From: Acarospora socialis
Lineage: Eukaryota; Ascomycota; Lecanoromycetes; Acarosporales; Acarosporaceae
Length of the DNA: 64,000 nt
Assembly (NCBI GenBank): GCA_025617375.2
Contig: JAMYGW020000002.1
Span: 2,666,001-2,730,000 of the forward strand
Direction: 5' to 3'
Shown: piece after piece, positions 1-12,074 of the stretch
How the letters are laid out: every line of letters starts with the position of its first letter
Numbering within the stretch: the first letter of the stretch is position 1
Position numbers and translations under genes: made by a program
Notes under the pieces: model-generated
What the model was told of the DNA's origin: nothing
The model's database searches: none
The model's input: only the letters and a program-made list of their open reading frames with translations

Positions 1-692
1 GAGCGACTATTTGATTTCGGTCCGCCAGCCCGAAGAAGGAAATGGCGTGGGGTAACTCCATTAATGGCGTTTGATAAGGTAAAGTTTACTCCGTACTTTT
101 GGGTGGAAAGTGACTTGGCCCCAGGTACAGTGAGAGGTCACTTCCTGGAGTGATTGGTAACCTACGTGACCTGACGAGTACTCGAGGGGACGTTCTGCAT
201 GTCTGTCACATGTGATTCCACGCCTCGCGAAGGGCCTTACTTGACGACGCTTTTGTCATTCAAAGGAGATAAGAGTTATCAATCCTCAACAACCCCGGGG
301 AGAGGGCCTGATACCTTCAGGGCCAACATCTGGCATCTAAGGTATGAACACTTTCGTAGCACGTACCATTTCGGCCGCTTCTTGCCCTTGGTCTATGTAG
401 GGCGTGGCCCGGGACTCTACAGTTTGAATAGATAGTTGCCTTTTCGTGAAATTTCTATAGCCATGCATTATATCATTCCTATCCCTTTCCTAATATCTAA
501 CCGCTCATGTCGCTGGCATAAAGCTGAATCGATTCCCCCTTATTTTTGCCATGCACCCTGTGCCCTGATCCACGCCTATCTGCCTTTGAAAGCCTGATCT
601 GCGCCCTTGTTGTCCTCCGTCTAGCAAAAGTGCCCATGAAACATGGATATCAATATGACGTTTCAAGCTGTAATGAACAAGCTAATTAGTTG
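1..692. other. Intergenic, no gene seen
   Basis: This is the left edge of the window. No ORF here resembles a known protein. One copy of the recurrent 9-mer TACTCCGTA lies at 88-96. The stretch from about 430 to 692 should contain the 3' UTR of the MFS gene on the minus strand. Confidence 0.5.
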
Positions 693-2849
693 TCAATCCA
701 CTTCCGCCGCGATCTTGTGCTCATGTATCGAGTTGGTGGCCCTGGCCGAGACGGTATCCGTCGGAGAATTAGTGGCCCCACCAGCCGCAATGATTGCAGC
801 ATCAATGGCGTTGGGATCTATAAAAGGCTCGCTGAGTAGTGCCTCTTCGTCCTCAGACGCCTGCTGATCCATTCGGCCCTTGACTTCCTCCATCCATAGG
901 CTCTCAATGGCACCCATGATACACATCAAGCCGCTCGCCCACCAGGCAAGTCCGGCGTACCCCATACGAAGACCGGCCGAGTGTATCAAGCCTGAGACGG
1001 TAGGCCCGAAAGCCCGACACAAGCTCGCGGTAGAGGCAGCGACCCCGTTGATAGTCCCAAGAACCAACAACGACGGGGCTGAATTGGTCAATAAGATGGC
1101 ATTGGAGGGATAAGCCAGCACTTGAGCAGTGATTCTCCAGAAGAGACACAAGTAGATCCCAGGCATTTGCAGATACCTCGGGAGAAGCACAAGATATGGC
1201 ACACCAAAATATAAGACAGGCCAAGACATGACGACGAAGCGGAATGTTTTGAGAGTACCGAAACGCCGAACCACGAACGGAAATAGGAATATCTGCGCAA
1301 CCATGGAATAGGTGCCTTGGACAGACAACATGATCCCGATTGTCTTGGTCGTCAGAGCGAAGCCTCCTGTGAATTTGAAGGGCAATGAGGTTGGGTCATT
1401 GGAATGGGGAGTACTGAGGAATACTGGCATTAATTGATCAAACGAGATGGTATGGCTATAGTTTGATCGTCAGCAACAGAAAGTCTCATGTGCCAAGCGA
1501 TCGACTTACTAAGCAAGGATGCCGTAACCGATGATGTTAAGAACCACTTGTTTGTTGAATGCCTTCTGGACTCCACGATGTTTGTGCGTTCTGAGACCGT
1601 TGCTGCTGTTCGAGGAACATTCGCCTTTGCGAGGCAAGGGCGACAAAGCACGCGAAGAAGGATGGATTGGGGAACCCTCGGTAGTCCTGTACCCAGGTGG
1701 TGGCTCGTCATCCACCAAGGCATGCGACGCAGCGAGGTTGGCACCTGCAGCTTTCCTATCGTTTGTTGCATCGTGACTCGTTGTTCTGAATTTCCTCAAA
1801 ATCCACTTGCCAGCCTCGAGCCCTACGTCCCTGTTGTACTTCTTCGTTTCGTGCGTCTCCTCTAAGAAGAGAATCCCGATGGCAACTCCGCACGCCAGTA
1901 TAAGTGAACAGACAAGGTTGGGTAATAGGAATGGATATCGGTCGAAAAGGGTTCCGCGCTTGAATATCGAAGGATAGCTCTCACACGGTTGTGCTAAAGA
2001 GCCGCCCAGTGCTGGACCCAGGATTGATCTGCTCTCTTAAATCAGAAAGTCCAACATATGGCCTCAGACGTTCATGTGACGTACCCAAGACACCATACGA
2101 AAGGCATGATTGCATAGGCTCGGGCTGTTCTATATCAGCCAATACGTCACTGTGAGTGGGCTGTGCCACTGATCAGTTGCGACTCACGCTGGTGCTCCTT
2201 CACGGTTATCATTTCCGCAACCGTAGTTTGGAGGACGCCGATGTTACTGAAAATGCAGGTCCAGTAAGTTTCCGTCGCTGCAGTGTTGTCCATACACGGA
2301 AAGAGTTGCCCTACCCGTTGAGCAAACCTCCTAACGCTCGAGCGAGCAGTGCCACCGGTAGACTCGGTGCGAAGCCGAATATCAGCATACTCAACCCTGT
2401 CCCAGCCAAGCCGGTCAACAATATGGGCTTCCGGCCAACCCGGTCACTCAGCCTTCCCCATAAGACGCCCGTGGAAAATTCTGCGAAGGCGAAAGCCGAA
2501 GTTACCATTCCCGCATATATCGCGATTTGTCGGCTATCTTCCGTAATGTGAAAGGACGAGATCATGTAGTATACGTATGGGAAGATGGACATGAAAGCAA
2601 TCGGCTCGCAGATTCGACATAGTGCTAATGTTTAGAACCGTCAGCTTCTCCGAGTACACCGACTGCACCAAAGCAAAGATTGAAAACTAAGAAGCATATG
2701 CCCGATACTGATGCACCTCCCTTGAGGACGAATTTCAGCTAAGGAGAGTGCATACCTAAGATGAAGAGCTGTTGTGACGGAAACGAGGGCGTCGCTGTTG
2801 CTCGCACAGTCGGCCGGCCACGGACCTGAGATTTGATGGTGGGGAGCAT
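693..2849 (-). CDS. MFS transporter, DHA1-like, six exons
   Basis: This is a major facilitator superfamily permease of the plasma or vacuolar membrane; its substrate cannot be told from sequence. Six exons join in phase: 2756-2849, 2315-2624, 2188-2246, 2085-2124, 1510-2028 and 693-1455, giving 594 residues. The first exon ends in LFIL and the second continues ALCRICEPIAFMSIFPYVYY, the usual first helix of fungal MFS drug/sugar-type carriers. The loop signature GRLSDRVGRKP between helices 2 and 3 is present. A long hydrophilic central loop rich in Ser/Arg/Pro follows helix 6, and YHTISFDQLMPVFLSTP opens the second half, as in the yeast YCR023C-like group. The start ATG at 2849 is the first in frame. 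No disabling change is seen. Family assignment is firm and substrate unknown. Confidence 0.88.
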
Positions 2850-5800
2850 TTTGTGCGACTAATGAGGTTGTGGAGAGTTAGGCACTGAGAATTGGCGGTG
2901 GGGAGGCGGAGCAGGCACTCTATCAACTGAAGGAGGATTGAGGCTCCGCGACGACGGAGGGTGAAGCTGTCCGTGACCAAAGCGCCGGGAAGAACGGGCG
3001 TAGGTGTTAAGGCATCCGCTTGGAGACGGGACACCGAAATAGCTGCTAGGTGGCGTAAGGCAGTGAAGAATGACCCAGGAGAGCTGCAGGTTAGGTCGAC
3101 TGCATGATGCACGTTGAGAGCACTAAGACTGTGTGAGGGAGGAGGAGAAGTTATGTGGATCCGTTCTGCATATCATCTTTTTCCTCTAGGATTTCCATTC
3201 CTAAGAAAGTGGGTGACGACAGCAACAGCAACATCGGCGGCGCCATCGCCAAGAAACATCAAACGACAGGGATTACTTTCATTGAATGAGGCAGCAATTT
3301 CGACCTAGACCAAATAAGCGAAAAGGAGAAGGAGTAAGAAGACTGCAGGTGGTAGGTAAGGTAAAGGTAAAGGTACTCAGGTAAGGTGAAAGCAAGTTGA
3401 GCAAGAGCCGTGGTCAGTCACAGCTTATCCCTCTTGCTCTCACCTTGCCCAGGAACCTTAGCTTTCCCATCATAAGGTATTTTGATGAGCAATTAGACCA
3501 GTCCGATGAGATTAGTTACATCTACTATGCCTGCGCCCTCATCTTGACCGAAGCCAAAAGTATAAACAAAATAATATCGCTCATCTTTTATCTTTCCAAA
3601 GTACGGAGTATGCGGTGTGTTCATCCTTGTTCGGGCATGAGGCCAGGGGGATGGAAGATGGGGAGAAAAACCGACAAGGCGGGTCACTACGAGTATAGGG
3701 CCACACCAACATCCCGTTGACATCTGTTTCCCTTCCCTTTAAACCCGGCTCATTGCTTTGAATGAGCCTGCCTACCTAAGGTACCCTTACACCATATGTC
3801 ATAGGTGACTTTAGCTCGCTGTGGCTTTGCTTGAAAGAGTTAGCGGTGAGTTTCGGGGCACAGAGCGTCGGGACTCGTTTCCGGGGGACCGGTCCGGGCT
3901 GAGGCAACACATGGAGGTACCTAAGTTGATCGAATAATCACCAAAGGATAAGGTAGAGATGAAATGTTGAAGCATATACCTTATCCTTTCTCTTTACATG
4001 TAATAGCTCAACCATCATAAATATACCGAACTGAAAACATCATCGAACACTGTTGCTCATCTTGTGACGTGGTTAGCATGAACAAAACCTAGTCACATCG
4101 GCGGTGTGGTATAAGGCACACGTATCTACTCGTACTGTTGGCGTATGAGTACAGTACAAGGTCCATGTCCAGTGCTCGTAACGACTGACCCTGGTAATAT
4201 TAGGGAAACAAACAAACCCATGACACGGCCTTCGGACGGGATATCAATTGACAATCAAGATGATTGGCTCCATGGCCAGAAAGGCGGTGAAAAAGGTAGA
4301 CATGATCTAGCCGTCGAGGTCAGTCAGTACCTTATAGTAACGTTACTGTATGTTATAAACTTCCCCAAGACCGTTGGCAGCCACGACAAAACAAGGCAGG
4401 TCCTGCAAGTCGTCCACTCTCATTCGAGGAGGAAGAGGGAAAACAAAGTTGCCTTTTTTGCCTTGATGAACTTTACCTTTGACCTTTCTAGCATCCCCTG
4501 TGTGACTGAGACTACACAGTACTACCGGCAACGTGGTCCTTAGTTCGGACTATAATGTCTTTTGGGCGCTTGCGGCCCAAGTACCGTGGCCCGAAAGGCA
4601 AAAGAGCAAAGATTGAAGACTGCAGAAATGAGAGAGGGGGAAGAGCACCGTTCCGTTATTAGGGATTAGAAAGCATTGACAACTTTGTAAGTTATTCCTA
4701 CCTAAAAATAAGAACCCCAATGAAGTATACCACACTATTCGGCTCGAAGAGGGCCATAGATCAGAAGATCTAGGAAGAAATGACGGGATCTGTTCAATAT
4801 GATCCTCCACCGGTCCCGGTGGATCTGGTTGGGTAACAGTGCCGTCCCGGGCAAAGTACACATAAGCATCGAAATCGGCTTGGGCCATGAAAGGCGTTAT
4901 CGACCCTTGCAAAAGGCCACGCGAGCAAGCCACATCGAATCCTGCGAATCCTGCATAGCGAGCGTCACAGGATTCTGGAGATCCGGCTAACTTACTCTAC
5001 CTCAACGCCGCCTCTCAGTTGGTCTTAGCCTCGAGCTTGAGATGAGGGTTGTGAATTGTATCTGGACGGCTCAGGGGCCACTGGGGTGAGACCTAAGAGT
5101 ACGGAGTAAGTCAGGGTCGATTCCAACTCGTACCTGTTGCGACGGTTCAAACTCTGAGTTGAAGGTTTGCTGCCAAGTGTCCACCGTCGGACGCCTTTTC
5201 TGTCATCTGTCATCTGCCCATCGGCGCCACCGTTTCGAAGGGAAGCTTCTACTCCGTACAGTAGCTCGTACGTTGCGGGGTTACTTCGCCAGCCACATAT
5301 CGATCGGACTTTGTTCTTCTGTCGAATGGCAACAAGGCGATCTCAAAAGTAACACCACTCTGGGGCGGACTGCCGTGCCTCAATTGAAGCATCTGCATCT
5401 TAGCCTTCGGTCGGGGTTGAGTCCCACTTCCGTTCTCTATTGGTTGCAATTGATGCCGTTGTGTGTATAGGACATGACAGTTGCGGAGCTAAGAGTAACA
5501 GGCTGCCAGCTTAACACGAAGGAAGAGGATATCATCACAGTGCAGACGTTGTGGAACGAGGCTCGGTGTCGCCCGATCAATGCACCTACGCGCGGTCCGA
5601 ATCCCCATCGCTCTTGGAGTCATACGGATGGCGCTCGTGCCAGGTGACTCCTTCCTGTGCGACGATCCTGTCGTGCCAGGGGTATACTCCCAACTGGATA
5701 ATGATGGCTTCTGCAACCCTGGTGAAGCTTCCCATCCTCGACCGTGGTCGGCAATTGGCCCACTGTGATTGGCCGATATATGATTTTTCATCCTCTTATT

Positions 5801-7146
5801 ACTATTGGCTTTGTATCGCCTTACAAAACCTGCAGCGGTGGGAGATTAACACTGCATAATTGCGTCTCCCTGCGCTGGGGTCCCTTCAACCTCGTCGGTG
5901 CATGCGTCTCGCTAGGCTTGCATCACTCTCTTCTCTCGCAGCCAACAGCACTAGAAATGGTCAATCTCCCGAAGACCGACATCCGAAGATGTCGTGCAAC
6001 TTGAGCCCTTGGAGCACTACATCAGCCTACATGATTTGAAATCCCAGGCCAGTGTTCAAAGAACACATCAAGCTTGTTGCCATCCTCGACGATGCTGAAC
6101 AGTGGAGCCCCAGAAACTTATTCGGAACTTATCAAGTTCATTATTGGGGGTTTCTGCTGCGATGGGCTGATGTCACACGACAGTCACGCAGTAAGACTCT
6201 GGGCGAGACCTGGCATGATGGACTAAGTGATTTGATCGAGGCCCTGTCGCATTCGTCAACTGACGCTTACTTGTCGAGTTGTAACACCGCAAATAACATT
6301 CTTCCTGCCCTGGGATGGGCAGCCATGTTGGCGCCGAGATTAGGCTTTTGAGAGTTTTCCTGCACGCCGCCATCCACATCACCAGATCTCTACACAGTAT
6401 ACCAAGACTGGCTCCAAGTCAAGGCTCCTTCACTCGGACCTTTCATTCGTCACTTCTCAGAGCAGCAGCAAGGCAGCCATGCCCGCCGAGTCTTGAATCC
6501 TACGTCGATCAATATGGGAAATCCATCCCACGGAGGTCACTTTACACTAGCACCTCAGTTCAGTCTTATATCAGGCCTAATATGACGAAACCACGATGGG
6601 CTCCAGGCGGCAACCAGACTGCGGCTTCTAGTCTTAATGCCTGAGCTTGACCTACCGTAAGCCACAGGTGGTCGGTATCAGGTAACAAGGTTCTGTGACC
6701 GTGATGCTCGTTTCAAGGCTGCTTGATCATACCTTACTTGACTTATTATAGGTGCTACCCGATTCAGTAGCGGTTTGTCACCTTAGAAGAGGAAAGTGAC
6801 TATATCAGGGGCAGCTAGATGATATGATAATCAGTAAAGGCTACAATTCGTCATTCACTAAAAGCATACCATTCCGAGCCGCGCGAGTAGTAGTCCCTCA
6901 CCTGTTCTATGAGGAGCACCAGGTCTTCACTAGACTTGGCCAGATGTTGATTTGCAATCAGTGGAGGAAGGTCGAGGGCTTAGTCATACTCTCCCTTCCA
7001 GAGTACCCTGTCGGTCCGGCGAACTGTAGAGCACATTAGTGCGCTTTAGTCCAACTGCACGTAGGGCAACTTCAAACTCTGAGTCAACAACAGCCATACA
7101 ACTCCCGAGTACTTAGCATACTACTACTATAAGCTGGATTACCTCA
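2850..7146. other. Large intergenic stretch, no recognisable gene
   Basis: About 4.3 kb separate the MFS gene from the Obg gene. The ORFs present are short, lack codon patterns I recognise and overlap on both strands. Three copies of the 9-mer TACTCCGTA/TACGGAGTA lie at 3602-3610, 5100-5108 and 5250-5258. An AGGTA-rich tract lies at 3351-3390. A stretch at 6050-6640 has moderately long plus-strand ORFs in different frames and could be a decayed gene, but I cannot name it. Confidence 0.5.
3351..3390. repeat. AGGTA-rich simple tract
   Basis: The tract is made of repeated (A)GGTA/AGGTAA units in a purine-rich context. Similar AGGTA/TACCT runs recur near 3770-3790, 3915-3960, 21950-21990 and 34230-34250. 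I see no coding potential here. Confidence 0.5.
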
Positions 7147-7182
7147 ATGGCGGAGATATTTGATCTTTTTGGTGGGCAGTGA
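7147..7182 (+). promoter_or_regulatory. Upstream ORF before MTG2
   Basis: ATG at 7147 opens an 11-codon ORF (MAEIFDLFGGQ, then TGA) that ends 16 nt before the main ATG at 7199. Its context (tcaATGg) is acceptable. If transcribed, it could reduce translation of the GTPase. Whether the mRNA starts upstream of it is unknown. Confidence 0.4.
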
Positions 7183-7198
7183 AAGTACTGCCGTTGCC

Positions 7199-8878
7199 AT
7201 GGCGCGTACTAACGGAACGTTGATGCCATTCCTATACCCATCTTTGACGCGGTCCACTATCGCTCTCACACAACGTCCTATATGGATCAATGATACTTGT
7301 CGCCGGAAACTGCATGATGTGGCTCTAGCAGCACCGAGTCCCGAGTCCCCATCCCCCATACCCTCTTTGCCCGCTTCGAGTCATCTCAACCCCTCCCCAA
7401 CCGACTACTCCCTCACACCCTTCACCGACCGGTGCACAATTAGTCTGCATGCTGGCTCTGGGGGACATGGTTGCATCTCCTTCCTCCGAGAGAAGTTTGT
7501 TGCAGCCGGACCACCGAATGGTGGTAACGGAGGGAGCGGGGGCAACGTCTACATCCAAGCCGTCCGCGGCGAGACCAGTCTCCATAAGATTGCCCGTCGC
7601 GGCATCATCAAAGCTGGCAGGGGGAAGAACGGGCAAGGACGGAGCAAGGGAGGAGAAAGAGGGGAGGATATAGTGCTGCAAGTACCAGTAGGAACCGTGG
7701 TGCGGGAACTCTCACGCTACGATCCTGTGGTTGAAGAGGGAGTTGGACAGAGGTCTGCGGCTGCAGGGGTGGAGCCAGTCGAAGGTGACGGCAAAGGACA
7801 TTGGAGACGAGACAAGTGGCTTCTGTACCCATCCGCCGTGCCCTCGAATTTCTTGAATGTCGAGTTTCCTGTGCTGCCGAAAGCAAGGAAGTCGAATCTC
7901 ATGCTCACGCAACTCTCCGCGCCTATCTCCCTCGATCTCTCCGAGCCTACGGAGAAGCCTGTTTTACTCGCTGCCGGCGCAATGGGTGGATTAGGGAACC
8001 CTCATTTCGTAACGAGATCGATCCCTCGCCCAAAGTTCGCAACAAAGGGCGATGCTGGCATGAAACTGAACCTCGAGCTCGAACTGAAGCTACTTGCGGA
8101 TGTGGGACTTGTCGGGTTGCCAAACGCAGGGAAAAGCACGCTCCTACGAGCTCTGAGCCGCAGTCGGGCCCGAGTAGGCGACTGGCAGTTTACGACACTG
8201 CAACCAAACATCGGAACTGTAGTATTGGATAACAATCAGGGACGGCCGAGACTAAAGGCAGATGGATCAAGAGGGATACCGCGGACGAGCTTCACAATTG
8301 CTGACATACCTGGACTTATACCGGATGCACATCTGGATAAAGGCTTAGGACTTGGCTTTCTCAGACACATCGAGCGTGCCGGCGTCCTAGCGTTCGTTGT
8401 GGACCTCAGCGCCGGGAACGCCGCCGAAGCATTACAGAACCTTTGGAAAGAGGTCGGGGAATACGAGAGTCTGCGAAACAGGGAGGTCAACACCGAGACC
8501 GAACAAAGGATGGTGGACTGGCAGCCACTGGGCAGCTCGGGATCCTCGCCATTGGCTCGGGATGCTGAACTTATACGCGGTCAAGAATCCATTGTCGTCG
8601 ATCCTGCAGCTTCACGGCCATTACCGGCCCTGACGATGCGTCCGACGTCGTCGAAACCCTGGTTTGTGATTGCCACGAAAGCAGATCTTGTCGATACGCC
8701 GGAGACCTTTGCGAGTCTCCAGGGGTATTTGGACGGCGTGTCAACGGGAGCAGTGGAGCATCCGAGTGGGAAGGAAAATGCCTGGAGAGCTGGGCTGAGG
8801 GCCATACCGGTCAGTGCTATTCGAGGCGAAGGCGTTGAGAGAATTGTAGACCTGACTATTGGGCTGTTAAATGGTTGA
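7199..8878 (+). CDS. MTG2: Mitochondrial Obg/CgtA-family GTPase (MTG2-like)
   Basis: This is a ribosome-associated GTPase needed for assembly of the large mitochondrial ribosomal subunit in yeast (Mtg2). It is a single exon of 559 residues. The ATG at 7199 lies in a strong context (gccATGg); the frame stays open upstream only to a TTG. The N-terminus is Arg/Thr/Ser-rich and fits a mitochondrial presequence. The Gly-rich Obg fold follows (PNGGNGGSGGNVYIQ, then AGRGKNGQGRSKGG). The G domain shows G1 GLPNAGKST, G2 region TTLQPNIG, G3 DIPGLI, a G4-like TKAD where NKxD is usual, and G5 SAIRGEG. Insertions between motifs are typical of fungal orthologues. Family assignment is firm; mitochondrial location is inferred from the N-terminus and family. 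Confidence 0.93.
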   Translation: MARTNGTLMPFLYPSLTRSTIALTQRPIWINDTCRRKLHDVALAAPSPESPSPIPSLPASSHLNPSPTDYSLTPFTDRCTISLHAGSGGHGCISFLREKFVAAGPPNGGNGGSGGNVYIQAVRGETSLHKIARRGIIKAGRGKNGQGRSKGGERGEDIVLQVPVGTVVRELSRYDPVVEEGVGQRSAAAGVEPVEGDGKGHWRRDKWLLYPSAVPSNFLNVEFPVLPKARKSNLMLTQLSAPISLDLSEPTEKPVLLAAGAMGGLGNPHFVTRSIPRPKFATKGDAGMKLNLELELKLLADVGLVGLPNAGKSTLLRALSRSRARVGDWQFTTLQPNIGTVVLDNNQGRPRLKADGSRGIPRTSFTIADIPGLIPDAHLDKGLGLGFLRHIERAGVLAFVVDLSAGNAAEALQNLWKEVGEYESLRNREVNTETEQRMVDWQPLGSSGSSPLARDAELIRGQESIVVDPAASRPLPALTMRPTSSKPWFVIATKADLVDTPETFASLQGYLDGVSTGAVEHPSGKENAWRAGLRAIPVSAIRGEGVERIVDLTIGLLNG

Positions 8879-9538
8879 ACATCAGCATCAGGGCTATAGA
8901 CTATGATAATGTAAAGAGCTCTTGGAATGTAAATATATAACTCTCACAAAGCCGTAACAGCGTCAAAATAGCTAAGGGTTAGCTGCCCGGGGCACATGTA
9001 CTTTACCATGAACATAGTAATCCAAGCTGTTTCAAATTCTCGTGACTATAAAATGAGCGGGCAAAAGAAAATATAATCCTGGAATTCATCCATCCAATGA
9101 TAGCTAGATGGTCAAGCCCACCCAGACGTGAAGTGTCTGTGTCTACAACACCGATAGCTATGTAGCAGAATAGCAGAAACACCTGCTTTCGAAAGTAATA
9201 CCTAGATGGAGATACAAATCATGATCGTGATCTGACAATGGCTATAGCCTAAGTCACGACTGGGCTTCTCTCCTCTGTATCAAGGTGTGACGCATTTCAG
9301 GCTACCCAAAAATATTCAGATCAAGCAAACCACCAGTGAATAGGCTGATAAGTCTATCTTGAAGCTTGACGAGAAGCTAAGAGCCAAACGTGCGGCTTCA
9401 CGGAACTACCGAGTTCCTGTCAAACTTTCCCTGTTCGCCACATGTTGCCCAAAGTGTGGTCTCATACATACTTCAGAGTGTGAGGTCTGTTCTATGGAAG
9501 TCGCCAGATTTGGGTTGAGCTGTTATCAGAAGGCGACC
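8879..9538. other. Intergenic, MTG2 3' end and SDR promoter
   Basis: No gene is seen. The sequence after 8879 is AT-rich and should hold the MTG2 polyadenylation region. The stretch before 9539 is the likely promoter and 5' UTR of the dehydrogenase gene. Confidence 0.5.
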
Positions 9539-10733
9539 ATGGGCAACATTCTCAGTCAGAGCTACTTCATCGCCGAACCAGCCCTCACCGAGAAGAACCT
9601 ACCTGATCTGACAGGCAAGGTGAGTCGTGACCCATCCCTGCTGGCAAAAGAAATCGAATTTGAACCCTCGCGCAGGTCTTCATAGTCACAGGCGGCAACT
9701 CAGGCTGCGGGTTCGAGCTCGTGAAGCTCCTTTACCAGAAGAACGGGACCGTCTATGTAGCGGGACGCTCGACGGAAAGATGTACGACGGCTATTGAGAA
9801 GATCAAAGCCGAGTTTGCCGAGTCGGGTGGGCGACTTGAGTTCTTGAAGGTCGATCTGGGAGATCTGACAACGGTCCCAAAAGCCGCAGATGAGTTCATG
9901 GGCAAGGAGCAGAGGCTCGATGTGCTGTGGAATAATGCTGGGGTTATGGAGCCGCCCAAGGGCAGTGTGACTGCACAGGTACGTTGCTCTTCCGCATTGG
10001 GCGAAGGAAACAACACGAAAAGGCTTCTCACGTTACCACGGATTGCAGGGCTACGAGCTTCAAGTTGGGACCAACTGCCTCGGTCACTTTCTTCTCACCC
10101 AGCTACTTCACCCGATACTGAGGCAGACCGCCGCCACGTCGCCCGCGAACACAGTAAGAGTGGCATGGGCTGGTTCTCTGGCAATTGATTTCTACACACC
10201 AAACGGTGGGATCGACTTCGACGAGAAAGGGGGTGTAAAGTACGAGAGCCAGAAAAGATCTTATGGTGTGAGTAAGGCGGGCAACCTGTTCTTGGCCTCA
10301 GAGTTTGGCAAACGGGCCCGAGATGAAGGCATCGTGAGCGTGGTCTTCAACCCGGGAAACCTGAAGTCGGAACTGCAAAATCATATGTCGACCATTGAGC
10401 GGTACTTCGTGGTATGTCCGACTCCATGGCCACGTGCACTGTTTCTATCACCTTGCATTCTTTGTCAACGTGTCTAACCAGTGCCTATGACACCCCCAGT
10501 GGTATACGATGTGCTACCACGCCAGATACGGCGCCTACACCGAGCTCTATGCTGGTCTGTCACCTGACCTGACTACGGAGCATAACGGGCGTTATATTGC
10601 ACCATGGGGCCGGCTAGGTTACAATCGAGTTGATATTGAAGCGTCTCTGAAGAGCGAGGCCGAAGGCGGATCGGGGAAGGCAGAGCAATTCTGGCAATAC
10701 TGCGAACGAGAGACGAAGCAGTACGTGCAATAA
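9539..10733 (+). CDS. Short-chain dehydrogenase/reductase
   Basis: This is an NAD(P)-dependent oxidoreductase of the classical SDR fold, closest in style to fungal retinol-dehydrogenase/WWOX-like enzymes; the substrate is unknown. Four exons join in phase: 9539-9619, 9676-9978, 10049-10411 and 10500-10733 (326 residues). The cofactor loop is VTGGNSGCGFE (TGxxxGxG), preceded by a short N-terminal extension. The conserved NNAG appears as WNNAGVM, a Ser lies in WAGSLA at the catalytic position, and the YxxxK pair is YGVSKAG. All active-site elements are present, so the enzyme is probably functional. It stands alone, with no biosynthetic cluster partners nearby. Confidence 0.9.
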
Positions 10734-10950
10734 CAGGCATGATAAGGGTAGAGATATGGGCTATATGCTGGGTAATAGCTTAGAATAAGCCAATGTATAC
10801 ATGGCCTGTGTTGGCGATTGCCATAATAGTAACAATGATTTCCATCCATACGAGCAACCATTGAGATCTGTGAGGGAACAACTGCGCCTCCGGGGTTTGA
10901 AGCACGCCGTAGCAACAGTCACTATCAACATACTCCGAGTTACAAGCAGA

Positions 10951-12074
10951 ATGTCAGCAGAAGGGGCTTCTAAGTGGTCTTCCTTTCGGAAGCAACAGCT
11001 TCTATTGGAGTAGTAAGAAGGCTCTCCAACCCTTTGCAGGGTTGAGTGTTGCTAACAGTGGCTGTCCTGCGCCAGTGCAAGCTTAAAACATACCTGTCCC
11101 TCTGGAGTCTATTTGAGCCTGACGCCCGGGAACCCAAGTCTATGGGCTGGGGTTCTCTTCGTGCGCAACGGTACACAAAGGGCTCTCACGGTAGTGGCTA
11201 AGGTTTGAATCCATGCTAAGATCTCAATGGCAATCTAGGGCCTTATGCCCCGGCGATCCTGCGTTTCCAGATATCTTTCCCGTCCACTTACCCAGACTTA
11301 CCACCAGTCATCACCTTCACAACAGATATCTTTCACCCATTGCTCACGCCTCTGACCACATACACCTACACGACCGGATCTTCAGACAGTGATCCTGTCA
11401 GCGCCACAGACGAAGAACGTCTGCCACCAGGAGGCTTCAGCCTTCGACATGGCTTTCCGCACTGGTTCCAGCGCGCGAAACGGAGCGCCGCCAATTCGGG
11501 AACCTCATCACGGAATGTTAGCGGTTCCCAAGGGAGTCAAGACGAGCAGGCGGGGCCAAGATTTGGAATGGCGAACTCAACCCTTTCGATGCTTGGACCG
11601 TCTTCCCGTGTTGGGCAGCCATCAGCGGACCGCTCACTTTTGACTGGTGCCATCATAGGAGGGGGCCGAAGAAACGTCACTATCGTCGAGGTCTTGCACT
11701 ATATCCGCTCTGCTTTTACCGATCATACGGCGTTGGACTCTGTTCCGCTCGAAGCAGCAGGCAACCCAGGGGCATGGCATGCGTGGCGTGCGCATCGTCG
11801 GCGGTATCAGCAGCTTTCGCCTTCGCCATCACTTCTTGAGGTCTCCGACTTGCGGGTCGGTGATGGCACTAGTGCAGCGGTTCCGCGGTCAGATCAGCGA
11901 ACCACTAGAACTCCCTCAGACGGTGTTGCTAGGCAACCTGGCGAGTGGAATTGGGAAGGAGTATGGGAGGAGAGAGTCAGGCGAGGGGTAGAAGCTAGCC
12001 AAAGTGAAGCGGTCTTGTATGGGCACGCTTCAAGTAGGGACGACTTAGTAAGGCTTCTCTCTGGTACATGGTGA
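10951..12074 (+). CDS. E2 (UBC)-fold protein lacking the catalytic cysteine
   Basis: Three exons (10951-11012, 11076-11170, 11239-12074) give a 330-residue protein. The N-terminal part reads as a ubiquitin-conjugating fold: QQLLLEYASLK, a strand GVYLSLTPGNPSLWAGVLF, then the conserved PY..AI-RF-I-FP--YPDLPP block and FHPLLTPLTT where active E2s have HPN. The single cysteine in the protein is in HTCPSG, well before the active-site position, so no thioester cysteine exists. This is like UEV/AKTIP (FTS)-type E2 variants, which act as scaffolds. The C-terminal half is Ser/Arg-rich and includes a motif around LEAAGNPGAWHAW. I infer a non-catalytic role; the partner is unknown. The start ATG is the only one that leads into the E2 fold. 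Confidence 0.82.

Noticed and set aside
6052-6644. Plus-strand ORFs that might be a gene remnant
   Set aside because: Frames change without good splice sites and no family could be named, so only noted in the intergenic entry.
7801-8232. Plus-strand ORF of 143 codons inside the Obg gene
   Set aside because: It is an alternative frame of the conserved GTPase domain with no family features.
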